The notes under the pieces were generated by a model. That model made no database searches. It was not told the origin of the DNA and saw nothing but the letters and a program-made list of their open reading frames with translations. Source: Ornithinimicrobium cryptoxanthini (GTDB taxonomy: Bacteria > Actinomycetota > Actinomycetes > Actinomycetales > Dermatophilaceae). Taken from it: a DNA stretch of 64,000 bases. Below are positions 17,757-25,895 of the stretch, one piece after another; the first letter of the stretch is position 1, and each line of letters opens with the position of its first letter. The stretch is taken from assembly GCF_023923205.1 (NCBI RefSeq), contig NZ_CP099490.1:1674001-1738000 (forward strand), written 5' to 3'. The translations under genes and the position numbers were made by a program.

Positions 17757-18613
17757 GCACCCTGATTGTCGCGGTCGCCGGCGCCCTGGTCGCTGGCGGG
17801 GCCTTGATGACGGTGCTGGGCCTCGCGCGCCGACCGGTGGCACCCGCCACGCCTGCCCGGTCGCGCCGGGCGGGGCGCTTCCACCTGGACCGAGCGGGCA
17901 GGGTCAGGGCCCTGATCGGCCTGGGCATCGGTGCACTGATCGCCGTGCTGACCGGATGGTTGATCGCGCTGATCGTCACGCCGCTGGCACTGGTCGGTAT
18001 CCCGGTCCTGCTCGCCGCGCCACCGGCCGAGCGCGAGATCGACCGGATCGAGGCGATGGAGGAGTGGGTGCGCACGTTGGCCGGCTCCCTGGGTGCTGGC
18101 GTCGGTCTGGAGCAGGCGCTGATTCGTTCGCTGCGCTCCACCCCCGACCCCATCCGGGCTGAGGTCACCCGGTTGACCAGCCGCCTGCGTGCACGGTGGC
18201 GGACCGAGGACGCGCTACGGGCCTTCGCCGATGACCTGGACGACGCCACCGGTGACCTGATCGCCTCCAACCTGCTGTTGGGCGCCAACCGCCGTGGCGG
18301 CGGGCTGGCCACGGTCTTGGAAGGGCTTGCCGAGTCAGTGGGCCAGGACGTGCACAACCGCCGCGAGATTGAGGCTGACCGGTCCAAGCCGCGCAGCAAC
18401 GCCCGCATCATCACCCTCATCACCCTGGTGGTGCTCGGCGGGTTGGCCGTCTCCGGTGACTACATCACCCCCTATGGCACACCGCTGGGGCAGGTGCTGC
18501 TGGCGACCTATCTTGGCCTGTACGTGGCCATGCTGGCCTGGTTGCGCAAGATGGCCCAGGGCAGGGCGATGCCACGCTTCGTCGGGGCCAGCGTGCGCGA
18601 GCAGGTGTCATGA
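17753..18613 (+). CDS. Type II secretion F family protein (TadB-like)
   Basis: 286 residues. Inner-membrane platform protein of Tad-type pilus systems, which transmits ATPase action to pilin assembly. N-terminal helix (TLIVAVAGALVAGGALMTVLGLA), a helix pair around 60-95, then a T2SSF cytoplasmic domain with EEWVRTLAGSLGAGVGLEQALIRSLRSTP and DDLDDATGDLIASNLLLGANRRGGGLATVLEGLAESV, and two C-terminal helices. Overlaps the ATPase gene and the next TadC-like gene by ATGA junctions. Confidence 0.88.
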   Translation: MSTLIVAVAGALVAGGALMTVLGLARRPVAPATPARSRRAGRFHLDRAGRVRALIGLGIGALIAVLTGWLIALIVTPLALVGIPVLLAAPPAEREIDRIEAMEEWVRTLAGSLGAGVGLEQALIRSLRSTPDPIRAEVTRLTSRLRARWRTEDALRAFADDLDDATGDLIASNLLLGANRRGGGLATVLEGLAESVGQDVHNRREIEADRSKPRSNARIITLITLVVLGGLAVSGDYITPYGTPLGQVLLATYLGLYVAMLAWLRKMAQGRAMPRFVGASVREQVS

Positions 18614-19524
18614 CGACCCTGCAGATCCTCATCGCCGCCGGCTCCTTGGTGGGGTTGGGCGTGGCCCTGATCCTGTTCCAGCTGGTCCCGACCCAGCCGG
18701 ACCTGGGCCAGGCCCTGTCCAGGCTGTCCCCGGCCGGGGCGCGGCAAACGCAGGCCCGGCAGCTCCCGGCGGGCACGGCCAACGGCAGCGAAGACGTACG
18801 GGACGTGCTCGGGTCGTGGGCTGAAAGGGTCCTTCCGGCGGCCCTGTGGGGCAAGGTCAAGGCGCCCGACCTGGCCGTCCTGGGCATCAGCCCGGCCCGG
18901 CTGTACGGCGAAAAGATCCTGTACGCCTTCCTCGGACTTCTGGCCGGACCGATCCTGTCCGCTGCGGTCATGTTCTCGTTCAGCATCCCCTTCTACCTGC
19001 CGGTTATCGCGACCCTGATCCTGGCCGCGGGCCTGTGGTTCATCCCCACCTACAACGTGCGCACCGACGCCGCCGACGCACGGGTGGCGTTCGCCCGGTC
19101 CCTGGGCGCGTTCGTGGACCTGGTCACCTTGGAGATGGCCGCAGGTTCCGGACCCCGGCAGGCTATGGAAGCCGCGGCCACCGTCGGGGACTCCTGGGTC
19201 TTTCGCCGGCTGCGCGAGGAACTGGCCCGCACCCGCTGGTCGGGCATCACCCCCTGGGACGCGCTGCGCGGGCTTGGCGAAGAGATCGACATGCCGGACC
19301 TGCACGAGCTGGCCGACATCATGCGCCTGTCCGGTGAGGACGGCGCCGCGATCTACCCCCAGCTGAAGGCCCGGGCCACGAGCATGCGGGCCGCGATCCT
19401 GTCGGCGCAGAAGTCCAAAGCCAACGAGACCAGCGAGGCGATGACCTTGCCGATGACCTTGCTGGCCCTGATCTTCCTTCTCATCCTCATCACCCCCCAG
19501 TTCCTACGGATGGTGGTGGGCTGA
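18610..19524 (+). CDS. Type II secretion F family protein (TadC-like)
   Basis: 304 residues, the second platform protein of the Tad pair. An N-terminal helix (LQILIAAGSLVGLGVALILFQLV), a central helix pair (ILYAFLGLLAGPILSAAVMFSFSI... PVIATLILAAGLWFIPTY), then the cytoplasmic domain with FARSLGAFVDLVTLEMAAGSGPRQAMEAAATVGDSWVF and a C-terminal helix AMTLPMTLLALIFLLILITPQFLRMV. It overlaps tadB by four bases and is followed by an 86-base gap before the pilin-like gene. Confidence 0.88.
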   Translation: MTTLQILIAAGSLVGLGVALILFQLVPTQPDLGQALSRLSPAGARQTQARQLPAGTANGSEDVRDVLGSWAERVLPAALWGKVKAPDLAVLGISPARLYGEKILYAFLGLLAGPILSAAVMFSFSIPFYLPVIATLILAAGLWFIPTYNVRTDAADARVAFARSLGAFVDLVTLEMAAGSGPRQAMEAAATVGDSWVFRRLREELARTRWSGITPWDALRGLGEEIDMPDLHELADIMRLSGEDGAAIYPQLKARATSMRAAILSAQKSKANETSEAMTLPMTLLALIFLLILITPQFLRMVVG

Positions 19525-19610
19525 GACGAACACCGAACCCAACACCCCCGTCACCAGATACCCACCTCGAACCCCACCCGTTGTGCCACCCACGTGAGAA
19601 GGAGAACACC

Positions 19611-19811
19611 ATGAAGAAGTCCACTCTCAACGCCAGCATCTGGACCTGCACCCGAGCGGGCCGGGTCCGTGATGAATTCGCAACCCGACGCGAGCAGGGG
19701 TCTATCTCCGTCGAAACTGTCGTGATCGCCCTGGGCCTGTTCGCCCTGGCCACCTTGATCATCGGGCTGCTCACCGTCTGGGCGACCGGCAAGCTCGGTG
19801 GTCTGAGCTAA
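19611..19811 (+). CDS. Flp-type pilin-like small protein
   Basis: 66 residues from ATG 19611 after GAGAAGGAGAAC. A basic N-terminus of about 35 residues ends in REQGSISVETVVIALGLFALATLIIGLLTVWATGK, a hydrophobic segment with Glu at position +5, as in class III signal/pilin helices. Its position right after tadBC and before the TadE-like genes fits a major pilin. The mature protein would be little more than one helix, typical of Flp pilins. Confidence 0.75.
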   Translation: MKKSTLNASIWTCTRAGRVRDEFATRREQGSISVETVVIALGLFALATLIIGLLTVWATGKLGGLS

Positions 19812-20233
19812 TGCCCCCCCGGCTCGGGGTACGGCCTGGCGACGGGGCGCGCATCCTGCGTGCCCAGTCCAAAGACCGTGGTTCGAGCTCGGTGGAAACC
19901 GTGATCCTGCTGCCGCTGATGTTCTTGCTGCTGCTCGCGATGGTCCAGGGCGGGCTGTGGTTCCACGCCCGGGCCGTCGCCCTGGGTGCCGCGCAGGAAG
20001 GAGCACGGGTCGCGGCGGCAGAAAACTCCTCGGCCGGCGCCGGGATCTTCGCGGCGACCACTTTCGTGGCCGACGCAGGCACGGGGGTGGTGGTCAACCC
20101 GACAGTGACCGGTTCACGCTCGGGTGCTACCGCGACCATCACGGTCACCGGGGCGGCACAGTCCCTGGTGCCGTTCCTCAACCCCGCTGTCAGCCAGAGC
20201 GCCAGTCTCCCGGTCGAAAGGATCACGGGATGA
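19811..20233 (+). CDS. TadE-like pseudopilin
   Basis: 140 residues; the ATG overlaps the pilin stop (TAATG). The hallmark segment RGSSSVETVILLPLMFLLLLAMVQGGLWFHARAVALGAAQEGARVAA is a TadE-family membrane helix: prepilin-like Gly-Ser-x3-Glu, a long hydrophobic run, then an amphipathic helix ending in A-x-E-G-A-R. The rest is a small extracytoplasmic domain rich in T/V/A. TadE proteins are minor pilins needed for Tad pilus assembly. Confidence 0.88.
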   Translation: MPPRLGVRPGDGARILRAQSKDRGSSSVETVILLPLMFLLLLAMVQGGLWFHARAVALGAAQEGARVAAAENSSAGAGIFAATTFVADAGTGVVVNPTVTGSRSGATATITVTGAAQSLVPFLNPAVSQSASLPVERITG

Positions 20234-20673
20234 CCCGGACCTGGGGAGTCAACGCACGCGAGGCAGGGTCGGTCTCGATCGAGGTCGTCATCCTGGCCCC
20301 GGTGTTGATGCTGTTCATCCTGGGCATCGTGTTCGGCGGCCGGTACGCCCTGGCGCAGCAGGGCGTGCAGACGGCTGCCGCTGATGCGGCACGCTCTGCC
20401 TCCATCGCCCGCTCCGCAGGCGAGGCCGGCGATGCCGCTGCCAGCGCAGCCGCATCGTCCCTGGCCAACCAGAACCTGTCCTGTGCCTCCCAGTCGGTGA
20501 ATATCGACACCGGCGCCTTCGCCGCCCCACCGGGGACCCCCGGGACGGTCTCGGCAACCGTCACCTGCGTGGTCGATATGTCCGACCTGGCCTTTCCGGG
20601 TATCCCGGGCAACCAGACTCTGACCTCGACGATGACCTCACCGCTGGACACCTACCGCAGCAGGAACGGGTGA
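20230..20673 (+). CDS. Second TadE/TadF-like pseudopilin
   Basis: 147 residues from ATG 20230 overlapping the previous stop. AGSVSIEVVILAPVLMLFILGIVFGGRYALAQQGVQTAAADAARSAS is a TadE-type transmembrane segment with the conserved Glu and the following A/R-rich helix. The extracytoplasmic part contains two cysteines (SCASQ, VTCVV) that could form a disulphide. Same transcript as its neighbours; probably another minor pilin. Confidence 0.85.
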   Translation: MTRTWGVNAREAGSVSIEVVILAPVLMLFILGIVFGGRYALAQQGVQTAAADAARSASIARSAGEAGDAAASAAASSLANQNLSCASQSVNIDTGAFAAPPGTPGTVSATVTCVVDMSDLAFPGIPGNQTLTSTMTSPLDTYRSRNG

Positions 20674-21122
20674 GAACCATGGAAGCGACCCTCCGCCAAG
20701 TCAGCACCAAGGCACAGGACCGGGGTTCGGTCAGCGTGTTCGTCATCGTCATCGCGACCGCCTTTTTGATCATGACGGGTCTGGCCGTCGACGTCTCCGG
20801 CCAGATCCACGCTATGCAGGAAGCCCGCAGCCTCGCCCGGCAGGCGGCCCGTGCCGGCGGCCAGGAGCTGAACCTGCCTACCGGGGTGCGCGGGCGGGCC
20901 GCTGTGGCTGACCCCGGCGCGGCCGCAGCCGCAGCCCAGAACTACCTCGCCCATGCCGGAGCCAACGGCTCGGCGTCAGTGACCAGCCCCACGAGCATCA
21001 CCGTGGTGGTCACCACGGCCTACCCGACCAAGTTCCTCTCGATCATCGGCGTCGGCAGCCTAAGTGCCAGCGGGACCGCCGACGCCAGGATCACCCGGTC
21101 CGTAGAAGGAGTAGAGCAATGA
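20670..21122 (+). CDS. TadG-like pilus protein, short form
   Basis: 150 residues from GTG overlapping the previous stop; the ATG at 20679 is an alternative. DRGSVSVFVIVIATAFLIMTGLAVDVSGQIHAMQEARSLARQAARAGGQEL matches the N-terminal Tad domain of TadG-type proteins, but the von Willebrand-like remainder of full TadG is absent. It is anchored by one helix with a small outer domain. The order TadE-TadE-Tad in one transcript is standard for actinobacterial Tad loci. Confidence 0.82.
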   Translation: MRTMEATLRQVSTKAQDRGSVSVFVIVIATAFLIMTGLAVDVSGQIHAMQEARSLARQAARAGGQELNLPTGVRGRAAVADPGAAAAAAQNYLAHAGANGSASVTSPTSITVVVTTAYPTKFLSIIGVGSLSASGTADARITRSVEGVEQ

Positions 21123-24100
21123 GAACACGGCTACTACGAGGCCTGGGCGCCCTGCTGGTCCTGGCCGGTATCCTCATCGGTCTGCCGGCACTACTTCTCG
21201 CCGTGGGCGGCACCCCGCTCCCCGAGAGCATGCCCACCCTGGCCGGTGTCCGCGATGCCTTGTTCACCCCCGACGACGGCACACTTGCGCTGACCGCGGC
21301 GCTGATCCTGGGCTGGTTGGTGTGGGCAGCCCTCACCCTCACCATCCTGATCGAGCTGGCCTGGCAACTGCGCGGAGTGAGAGCCCCTGCCCTGCCCGGA
21401 CTGGCCCTGCCGCAAGCCTCCATGAGCGCCCTGGTCGCGGCCGCGGTGGCACTGTTCATCGCCGCCCCGCTCGGGGTCGTCCAAGCGACCCCCGCCACGG
21501 CTGCCCAGATGGCAGGTGTGACAGCCCCCCAGGCCAGCACCGCACCGGCAACTCCAGGGAGCGAGCAGCAGGTGGCTTCCCACCCCTTGAAGGACACGAC
21601 GGTCGAGGACGACAGTGTTTCTGACCTGCAGGACACCACCGAATACGAGGTGCAGCCTGGGGACACGTTGTGGTCGATCGCCCAGAGGCACCTGGGCTCT
21701 GGGCATGACTATCTCCGCATCGTCGACCTCAACGCCGACCAGTTGCGTCAAGGCGCCGACTGGGTGACCCCAGGTATGCGTTTGAACCTGCCCGCACCGC
21801 AGGGCGCACCTGCTTCGACACAGCAGCAAGAGGCTCAGGTCGTCGTCGAAACCGGCGACACCCTCAGCGATCTGGCGGCCGAGCACCTCGGCGACGGAGC
21901 CGAGTGGCCGCAGATCTACCAGGCGTCCACCGACCTGGTGCAGCCAGACGGTCGCCAGCTGGAAGACCCGGACCTGATCTACCCCGGCTGGCACCTGAAC
22001 CTGCCTGCCCCTGCAACCCACGCACAACAGCCGCCGACCACCACTGCAGGACTGGTGGCCGCCGACGACGCGCCGTCCCTGGGTGCACAGACCGACAGTA
22101 GCCACGAGGCTTCCGACCAGGCCCCAGCTGCTGCCCCGGAGCAGGGGGATGAGACGGACGGGTCGGCCCACGCGAGCACCGGCGTCGACGTGGGCGCGGC
22201 AACGGCGACCGCGGACAAGCAGCGACCCGCAACGGTCGCCCAGATCGCACCTGACACGGCTGGGGACGCTACCGGGAACGCCGAGACAGACACGGCTAGG
22301 GACGCCGAGGCGGACAGCCCGCCGGCCTGGCTGCTGGAAGGCATCGTCGGTTCCGGGGCTCTGCTTGGTGGGGCGTTGTTCCTGGCACTGAACCAGCGCA
22401 GTCGTTCCCGGTTCCGGACCCGCCGCCCTGGTCGGGCCGTCGCGGCCGCCGATCGCGTGCTGGCACCGGTGGAAAAGACCGTCCAGACGCGCGGACCCGC
22501 GCCCGCTCTTACCCTGGAGCACCTGGATGAGGCCATGCGCCGACTCGGCGCACAGTGCGCTGCCATCGGCACTCCCGTGCCGGCTCTGGCGGCGGTGCAC
22601 CTGGCCGACACCGGGATGACGTTGCACCTGCTCGAACCGGGCACGCTGGCCGCGCCATGGCAGGTCGCAGGGCAGGGCCAGCACTGGTTCCTGCCAGCTG
22701 ATGCATCTCTGGACCAGGTGGGGCCACTGCCGCAGGACTGCCCCGCCCCGTTCCCGCTGCTGGTCTCCATCGGTGCCGCCGATGATGGGTCGGCCTGGCT
22801 GCTGAACCTGGAGGACTTGGAGGTGGCCCTGACCGGGGCAGGGGAGTACCCGGCCGACCTGGCCCGCTACCTGGCTGCCGAGGTCGCCGTGAACCCCTGG
22901 TCGGCTGGGGTGCGGCTGGACTGTGTGGGCATCGCCGAGGAGGTAGCGCCGATGAACCCGGCTCGGGTCCGCGTCGCTGACGCCCACGCCGTTGAGAATC
23001 TCGTCGCCGAGGTTGTCGGTGTGATCGACCGGGTGGGGGAGGGGGACGTCCCCACCTCACGGGTGCGTCAGGACGGGGAGGACACCTGGCCGGCACGCCT
23101 GGTGCTGCTCAACACCGACGCGGCCGCCTCACCGGCCGCGAACCAGATGCGTGAGCTGCTGGCGCAGCACGCGAGGCGCACGGGTGCCTCCATCGTCATG
23201 CGTGCCGGCGCCCCGACCGAGACAGCGATGGAGATCCAGGCCACCGAGGACGGCCGCATCCTGATCCCGGCCGCCGGCCTGGACCTGATCGGTGTCGGCC
23301 TGACCATCGACGAAGCCACCGGGTGCGCCGCCTTGCTGGCCCAGTCCCAGGAGCAACCGGACGTGCCGATGCCCGCAGCCACCTCCGGGGAGCAGGAGTG
23401 CTGGCGCGACTGGACCGACCAGGCCGGCGCAATCCGCACCGAACACACCATGCCCCGAGAGCAGGGCGACGACGCTGCGCTCACCCTCCTCCCGCAAGAC
23501 GATGACGACTATGAGGAAGCGGGCGCCACCACTGCCGCTGACCTGTCGACGTTGTCTCCGCGGGTGGAGCCAACGGTCGCCCAGCAGGTGCTGGACGTCG
23601 ACCCCACCCTGGATGCAGACCTCGCGGCCTGGTGGGACGAGCGGGCCCACGTCCCCAAACTGACCCTGCTGGGACCGGTGAAGGCCAAAACGTGGGGCAA
23701 ACCGCTGGCCACGCGCAAGGCGTACCTGACCGAGCTGCTGGCCTACGTCGCGTTGCGCCCCCAGGGTGTGAGCACGGCGGAGACGGCCGAGGCGTTCGCC
23801 ATCACGGAGGCCAAGACCCGCGACTACATCGGCCGGTGCCGCGAATGGTTGGGCCAGGACCCGGCCAACGGCCAACCGCACCTGCCGCACGCACAGGACG
23901 CCCCGGCCGCCCAGCTACGTGGCGTGAACGTCTACCAGGTGATCGGGCTGCTGGTCGACGTCGACCTGTTTCGCCGACTGCGCACCCGCGCCGGAGCCCG
24001 CAGCGGCGCCGACGCCATCGCAGACCTAGAGCAGGCACTACGGCTCGTCCAGGGCCGGCCCTTCGACCAACTGCGCCCCGGCGGCTGGGGCTGGCTGTTT

Positions 24101-24433
24101 GAGGGAGACCGACTCGACCACCACATGACCTGTGCCGTGGTCGACGTCGCACACATCGTGGCCACCCACCACCTGCAGACCGGCAACCTCGAAGATGCCC
24201 GCGCGGCCGCAGAGATCGCGTTCCTGGCCGCACCCCACGAAGAGATTCCCACCCTGGACCTGGCCGCCGTCACCGCCCGCTCCGGACACACCGCCGAAGC
24301 CGTCCGCCTCCTGCAGAGCAACGTGTGCAACCGCACCGACGACCCCGACCTGCCCCCAGGTGACCTACCCGAACGCACCCAACAGATCCTCGACCGCCAC
24401 GGTTGGCTGGAAGACCGCAAGGAAGCCGTCTAA
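21119..24433 (+). CDS. LysM and BTAD (SARP-type) domain membrane protein
   Basis: 1104 residues. Two or three N-terminal membrane helices come first (to about residue 135). Two LysM peptidoglycan-binding modules follow: YEVQPGDTLWSIAQRHLG... (about 176-225) and VVETGDTLSDLAAEHLGDG... (about 240-296). After a low-complexity stretch there is another membrane helix near 405-425 (GSGALLGGALFLAL). The C-terminal third reads like a winged helix plus bacterial transcriptional activator domain (TLLGPVKAKTWGKPLATRKAYLTELLAYVALRPQGVS..., then DVDLFRRLRTRA...DLEQALRLVQGRPFDQL). The fusion could link wall contact to intracellular signalling. Last gene of the Tad-like operon, followed by a strong hairpin. 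Confidence 0.88.
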   Translation: MRTRLLRGLGALLVLAGILIGLPALLLAVGGTPLPESMPTLAGVRDALFTPDDGTLALTAALILGWLVWAALTLTILIELAWQLRGVRAPALPGLALPQASMSALVAAAVALFIAAPLGVVQATPATAAQMAGVTAPQASTAPATPGSEQQVASHPLKDTTVEDDSVSDLQDTTEYEVQPGDTLWSIAQRHLGSGHDYLRIVDLNADQLRQGADWVTPGMRLNLPAPQGAPASTQQQEAQVVVETGDTLSDLAAEHLGDGAEWPQIYQASTDLVQPDGRQLEDPDLIYPGWHLNLPAPATHAQQPPTTTAGLVAADDAPSLGAQTDSSHEASDQAPAAAPEQGDETDGSAHASTGVDVGAATATADKQRPATVAQIAPDTAGDATGNAETDTARDAEADSPPAWLLEGIVGSGALLGGALFLALNQRSRSRFRTRRPGRAVAAADRVLAPVEKTVQTRGPAPALTLEHLDEAMRRLGAQCAAIGTPVPALAAVHLADTGMTLHLLEPGTLAAPWQVAGQGQHWFLPADASLDQVGPLPQDCPAPFPLLVSIGAADDGSAWLLNLEDLEVALTGAGEYPADLARYLAAEVAVNPWSAGVRLDCVGIAEEVAPMNPARVRVADAHAVENLVAEVVGVIDRVGEGDVPTSRVRQDGEDTWPARLVLLNTDAAASPAANQMRELLAQHARRTGASIVMRAGAPTETAMEIQATEDGRILIPAAGLDLIGVGLTIDEATGCAALLAQSQEQPDVPMPAATSGEQECWRDWTDQAGAIRTEHTMPREQGDDAALTLLPQDDDDYEEAGATTAADLSTLSPRVEPTVAQQVLDVDPTLDADLAAWWDERAHVPKLTLLGPVKAKTWGKPLATRKAYLTELLAYVALRPQGVSTAETAEAFAITEAKTRDYIGRCREWLGQDPANGQPHLPHAQDAPAAQLRGVNVYQVIGLLVDVDLFRRLRTRAGARSGADAIADLEQALRLVQGRPFDQLRPGGWGWLFEGDRLDHHMTCAVVDVAHIVATHHLQTGNLEDARAAAEIAFLAAPHEEIPTLDLAAVTARSGHTAEAVRLLQSNVCNRTDDPDLPPGDLPERTQQILDRHGWLEDRKEAV

Positions 24434-24452
24434 GCCAGGACCGCCGCAAACA

Positions 24453-24501
24453 GCGACCCCCACGCACTCTCTTCCCCGAGTCTGCCCAGCGTGGGGGTCG
24501 C
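24453..24501 (+). terminator. Strong hairpin terminator after the Tad-like operon
   Basis: GCGACCCCCACGC (24453-24465) pairs perfectly with GCGTGGGGGTCGC (24489-24501), giving a 13-bp GC-rich stem with a 23-base loop, 20 bases after the stop of the LysM-BTAD gene. There is no U-tract, which is usual for actinobacterial intrinsic terminators. Confidence 0.8.
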
Positions 24502-24552
24502 GGTATGCCCGAACAGGTCGGAGCTGGCTTATTCGCTGCGGGCGCCGGAGGG

Positions 24553-24576
24553 GTCGACGTCGACGTCGACGTCGAT
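24553..24576. repeat. GTCGAC hexamer tandem repeat
   Basis: Three GTCGAC units plus a fourth ending in T stand in a row in the 376-base gap between the terminator and the next operon. Each unit is itself palindromic, so the array could be a multi-site operator or simply a slippage repeat. No gene is supported in the rest of this gap; it probably holds the promoter of the mating operon. Confidence 0.6.
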
Positions 24577-24877
24577 AAGAGAAGCGTCGGCCCGCGACCT
24601 GAAGAAGCTTTCCCATGGCGCGCCCGCGAGCTGGCCTTGCCACGACGTTCGGCGCGCCGGCGAGGCGATCGGCGGCGGTGGGTGACAAGGAAGCAGTAGA
24701 GCCCACTTTGTCATCCCGACAAGGCCTTTTGTAGGGACGTGTGGGGACGCACTCTGACCTGCGGGTTTGTCGCGTCCCCAGGGGTGTGCGCCGACCGTTT
24801 GGCCTCGGCTGGGGACGCTGGCGGGAGCGCTCGGTGGAGACCTTCCTCTCATGTTCAGGCGACGAGAGGAGTTGGCG

Positions 24878-25645
24878 ATGAGTCTGGAGAGGCAACTAGG
24901 GCTGGAGGCGGAACCATTGGTGGCGGCTTGTTCCCGGTGGTGTGCTTGGCAGCGATTCCATCCAATCCTCGGTGTCTGCGACGACGTGCACGACCTACGG
25001 GCGTGGGTGAAGCAAGCGGATCCTGCCGAGGCGAATGAGGTGCTGTTGGCCCTTGGCGAGATTGGTGCGGTCGATGGCGGTGATGACCCGCTCGCTTCGA
25101 CCGTCTTGTTGTGGCTTCTGCTTCCCGGCGCGATTCGTATGGCCCGTTCCTTGCTGCCCTTGAGCGACCGGATTGATGAGTTGGTTGCCGCGCAGTTGTG
25201 GATCTGCGTGAGGACGGTCAGCTGGCGCAAGCGGGTGCGGGTGGCCAGCACCGTGTTGATGAACACTCGCCGTGAGGTGCTGACTGACCTGGGAGTGTCT
25301 TCCTCAGGCAGGCCACGCGTGTTTCCGACAGCCAACGTAGAACTGCTGGAGGGCTCACCCTCGCCGCAAGATAACGACGCGGCTTTCGATCTGCTCCACA
25401 GTCTTCTTCAGGAAGCTACGAGCACTGGGCTGGTGAGCCGAGACGACTGCCAGCTTCTCCTGCGGTTGGCCGAGCGCTCTGACGCCGTCCGTGTGGCCTG
25501 TGGGCACGGGGGACTGTTGGCCCGGTCGGCGACATCATCCGTGGCCAGCGAGTGGGGTCTGTCCCGGTCGACGATCACCCGTCGGGCACAGCGCGCACTG
25601 GCAGCACTGCACCACGCCTACGCATCAGAACCTCGGTCGGCGTGA
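24878..25645 (+). CDS. Putative regulator with C-terminal sigma-region-4-like HTH
   Basis: 255 residues from ATG 24878, chosen because GAGAGGAG lies about six bases upstream; earlier in-frame starts lack such a site. Most of the protein is not recognised. The end, RSATSSVASEWGLSRSTITRRAQRALAAL, is a convincing helix-turn-helix, preceded by a helical block (DDCQLLLRLAERSDAVRVACGHGG) as in sigma-70 region 4 or related ICE regulators. First in the mating-apparatus operon, so a transcriptional control role is likely but unproven. Confidence 0.65.
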   Translation: MSLERQLGLEAEPLVAACSRWCAWQRFHPILGVCDDVHDLRAWVKQADPAEANEVLLALGEIGAVDGGDDPLASTVLLWLLLPGAIRMARSLLPLSDRIDELVAAQLWICVRTVSWRKRVRVASTVLMNTRREVLTDLGVSSSGRPRVFPTANVELLEGSPSPQDNDAAFDLLHSLLQEATSTGLVSRDDCQLLLRLAERSDAVRVACGHGGLLARSATSSVASEWGLSRSTITRRAQRALAALHHAYASEPRSA

Positions 25646-25682
25646 GCCCCGGCACGGGGTTTGCGGTGCTTTGGGAGTTGTG

Positions 25683-25895
25683 ATGAACCAACCTGAGATC
25701 GGAACCGACGTTGAGCAACTGCTCGAACTGTCCGCGTCGGGGCCGCTGGTGCTGGCGAGTCTGGATGCTTGCGTGCGGCGTTTGCGTGAGGTCCAGGCTG
25801 CCAAGTCCGCTCTTGCTGCACTGTCCACCGAGGATGTGCGGCGGGCGATCGCCCGCCGGCAGCAGCGGATGGCCAATCCCGGGAGCCGGGCGTGA
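25683..25895 (+). CDS. Small hypothetical helical protein
   Basis: 70 residues, starting MNQPEIGTDVEQLLELSASGPLVLASLD. Mostly predicted helical with a basic end (RRAIARRQQRMANPGSRA). No domain recognised. It is stop-start overlapped (GTGA) with the following ParA-like gene, so it is very probably translated. Confidence 0.65.
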   Translation: MNQPEIGTDVEQLLELSASGPLVLASLDACVRRLREVQAAKSALAALSTEDVRRAIARRQQRMANPGSRA

